NCBI GenBank assembly: GCA_946409475.1
Contig: CAMJWQ010000142.1
Span: 1-8,386 of the forward strand
Direction: 5' to 3'
Length of the DNA stretch: 8,386 bases
Source of the DNA: an uncultured Lachnospiraceae bacterium
GTDB taxonomy: Bacteria; Bacillota; Clostridia; Lachnospirales; Lachnospiraceae
In this document: positions 6,891 through 8,386 of the stretch, in pieces
Numbering within the stretch: position 1 is the first letter of the stretch
How the letters are laid out: each line of letters begins with the position of its first letter
Notes under the pieces: model-generated
What the model saw: the letters and a program-made list of their open reading frames with translations, nothing else
Databases searched by the model: none
Told to the model about the DNA's origin: nothing
Program-made: the position numbers and the translations under genes

Positions 6891-6895
6891 GGGGG
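6891..6895 (+). promoter_or_regulatory. Unusual G-only ribosome binding site of the kinase gene
   Basis: GGGGG, 5 nt before the ATG at 6901, replaces the usual AGGAGG seen elsewhere in the window. It can pair with the CCUCC core of 16S rRNA through one G-U wobble. It supports the start at 6901 over an in-frame ATG at 6805, which would overlap the response regulator by 26 codons and push the first membrane helix away from the N-terminus. Confidence 0.6.
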
Positions 6896-6900
6896 CTGGG

Positions 6901-8340
6901 ATGAGAAGATCCATATTAGGAAAATTAAGATTTTTAACGTATATATCCTTAATACCTCTTGCATTATTGACAGTCTTTTTGCTTTATAATATGAGTCAAT
7001 ACAGTAACCGTTATAATCAGATCGTAAAAAATATTACGGCCGCTAACGAATATAATCTGGCCTTTAAAGAAAATATCGATTACACTATGTATCAGGTGGT
7101 TATAAACGGTCCTGACCCGGTAGCGAAATACAATTCGGAAGAGCTGGTGGATCCATACCAGACCATTGCGGATGTCAGAAAGGTATTTGAAGACCTGCAG
7201 AAAATTTCCGGGACAAAAAATAACCGGGAAAGAATTGAAAGAATTATAAAATCCACCGATACATTACAAAAAAGAATTGACGATCTGTATGAAAGTGCCG
7301 AAATAGCCGGGAATTATGATGAGAATATCTATAAGCTGGATACCAACATCTATATACTCACGGATATCATCCAGGAGCAGATCCAGGAATATATATATTA
7401 TGAGGCAAGAAGCTTGGAAACTACCAGACAGGCCATTGCTGATGATATTAATAAGACTCTTACCATCAGTATTATTTTTTTCAGTGCCATATTAATCGTT
7501 ACATGGACCTTGGCGGATATGATATCAGGCGGCATTTCTTTTCCTATCCGAAAATTATGTGATATGACCGGAATGGTGGCAAAAGGAGATTTTAAGGTAA
7601 GGGCGGATATCAATACAAAGGATGAAATTACAACCCTGGCGAACAGCTTTAACAGTATGATAGAAAAAATAGGAAGCTTGATAGAGGATGTAAAGACGGA
7701 ACAGCTAAATTTACGGGCTATGGAGCTTCGGCTGCTGCAAGCCCAGATTAATCCCCATTTTTTGTACAACACTCTGGATACCATCATATGGCTTGCCGAA
7801 GACGGAAAGAAGGAGCAGGTTGTGGCGATGGTAACGTCACTGTCCGATTTTATCAGAGTAACCTTAAGCAATGGAAAGGATATCATATCCATTGCAGAAG
7901 AAGAAGCTCATATTGTCAGCTATTTAAAAATTCAACACTCCAGATACCATGATATTCTGGATTACACCGTTTCTATTCCTTCTGAAATAAAGAGCTTTAA
8001 AATGGTAAAGCTGACACTGCAGCCTCTTGTGGAAAATGCTTTATACCATGGGATCAAGCATAAGAGAAAGAAGGGGCTGATAGAGATAAGCGCCCACATG
8101 AGCGGCAGGGACGTTATATTTATTGTAAAGGATAACGGTATAGGAATGAAAAAGGAAACCATGGATAAGCTGAATGATATGATCAGCGGGGAAGAGCCCA
8201 AGGGAAGCAGGGAAGGCTTTGGTCTTTCCAATGTAAATGAAAGAATTCGGTTAATGTATGGAAAGGAATATGGGTTATATCTTGAGAGTGAATATGAAGC
8301 GGGTACGAAGGCAATAGTTAAAATACCGGTGCGGCTATAG
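6901..8340 (+). CDS. Sensor histidine kinase, YesM type
   Basis: Membrane sensor predicted to phosphorylate the adjacent AraC-type regulator in response to an extracellular signal, probably a sugar. With the start at 6901 it has 479 residues. A first membrane helix (about 11-30) is followed by an extracellular segment (about 31-186) that looks almost wholly helical, a second membrane helix (about 187-208) and a HAMP linker (about 209-262). The His_kinase module has LQAQINPHFLYNTL with phospho-acceptor His286. The ATPase domain has PLVENALYHG (N-box Asn379), DNGIGM (411-416) and GFGLSNV (439-445). All catalytic motifs are intact. The extracellular part resembles a four-helix bundle more than the larger Cache-like sensors of many YesM proteins. 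The gene starts 19 nt after the regulator stop, so the pair is co-transcribed. Confidence 0.94.
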   Translation: MRRSILGKLRFLTYISLIPLALLTVFLLYNMSQYSNRYNQIVKNITAANEYNLAFKENIDYTMYQVVINGPDPVAKYNSEELVDPYQTIADVRKVFEDLQKISGTKNNRERIERIIKSTDTLQKRIDDLYESAEIAGNYDENIYKLDTNIYILTDIIQEQIQEYIYYEARSLETTRQAIADDINKTLTISIIFFSAILIVTWTLADMISGGISFPIRKLCDMTGMVAKGDFKVRADINTKDEITTLANSFNSMIEKIGSLIEDVKTEQLNLRAMELRLLQAQINPHFLYNTLDTIIWLAEDGKKEQVVAMVTSLSDFIRVTLSNGKDIISIAEEEAHIVSYLKIQHSRYHDILDYTVSIPSEIKSFKMVKLTLQPLVENALYHGIKHKRKKGLIEISAHMSGRDVIFIVKDNGIGMKKETMDKLNDMISGEEPKGSREGFGLSNVNERIRLMYGKEYGLYLESEYEAGTKAIVKIPVRL

Positions 8341-8386
8341 GTATGAGGGAGAGCAAAAAAATTTGAAGTGAATATAAAATCATAAG
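8341..8386 (+). other. Short region after the kinase gene, cut by the window end
   Basis: The 46 nt hold a purine-rich GAGGGAGAG (8345-8353) and a 7-codon frame from ATG 8343 to TGA 8366 (MRESKKI) that I do not consider a gene. No hairpin with a U-tract is present, so transcription may continue into a downstream gene. YesM/YesN pairs are often next to a sugar ABC transporter binding protein, but nothing here shows that. Confidence 0.5.

Noticed and set aside
7398..7892. 164-codon - strand open frame within the histidine kinase gene
   Set aside because: It is a mirror of the conserved HAMP and kinase core coding sequence, with no ribosome site or family resemblance.
8343..8366. 7-codon frame after the kinase gene
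   Set aside because: Too short, no separate ribosome site, and no support beyond having a start and a stop.
1..8386. CRISPR array, insertion sequence, phage or toxin-antitoxin genes
   Set aside because: No regularly spaced repeats, transposase-like protein, terminal inverted repeats or small toxin-antitoxin pair were seen on either strand.

Overview
The window looks like chromosomal DNA of an anaerobic, low-to-moderate GC Firmicute, most likely a member of the Clostridia and probably the Lachnospiraceae. The evidence is the compact dnaX-ybaB-recR block, strong AGGAGG-type ribosome binding sites, the Gly/Met-rich N-terminus of the YbaB protein, a YesM/YesN-type sugar two-component system, and a 'mixed-substrate' type phosphofructokinase. 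All confident genes are on the + strand. This placement rests on protein style and synteny; no database search was run.

Layout. Positions 1-424 are AT-rich and hold no confident gene. They contain a 14-bp and a 12-bp perfect palindrome, a plausible sigma-A promoter, and a reading frame that faintly resembles a cell-wall-binding repeat. Positions 425-4053 form a tightly packed, probably co-transcribed block: phosphofructokinase, dnaX (clamp-loader tau subunit), ybaB (nucleoid-associated protein) and recR (recombination mediator). The gaps are 14 nt, 1 nt and a 1-nt overlap. After a 97-nt gap with no clear terminator or promoter come galM (aldose 1-epimerase), an AraC-type response regulator and a YesM-type sensor histidine kinase, with 49-nt and 19-nt gaps. 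The window ends 46 nt after the kinase stop codon.

How the genes fit together. The first block joins a glycolytic kinase to three DNA replication and repair genes. The dnaX-ybaB-recR part is a classic conserved Firmicute cluster; the phosphofructokinase in front of it is the less usual element. The second block pairs a mutarotase with a membrane sensor and DNA-binding regulator of the kind that usually controls sugar uptake or polysaccharide use. The transporter or glycoside hydrolase such a system would regulate is not in the window and may lie downstream.

No unequivocally new system was found. The points most worth a second look are the hybrid substrate signature of the phosphofructokinase, the palindrome placed at about -41.5 relative to a possible pfk promoter, the 9-codon mini-cistron overlapping the response regulator start, and the degenerate repeat-like stretch upstream of pfk.
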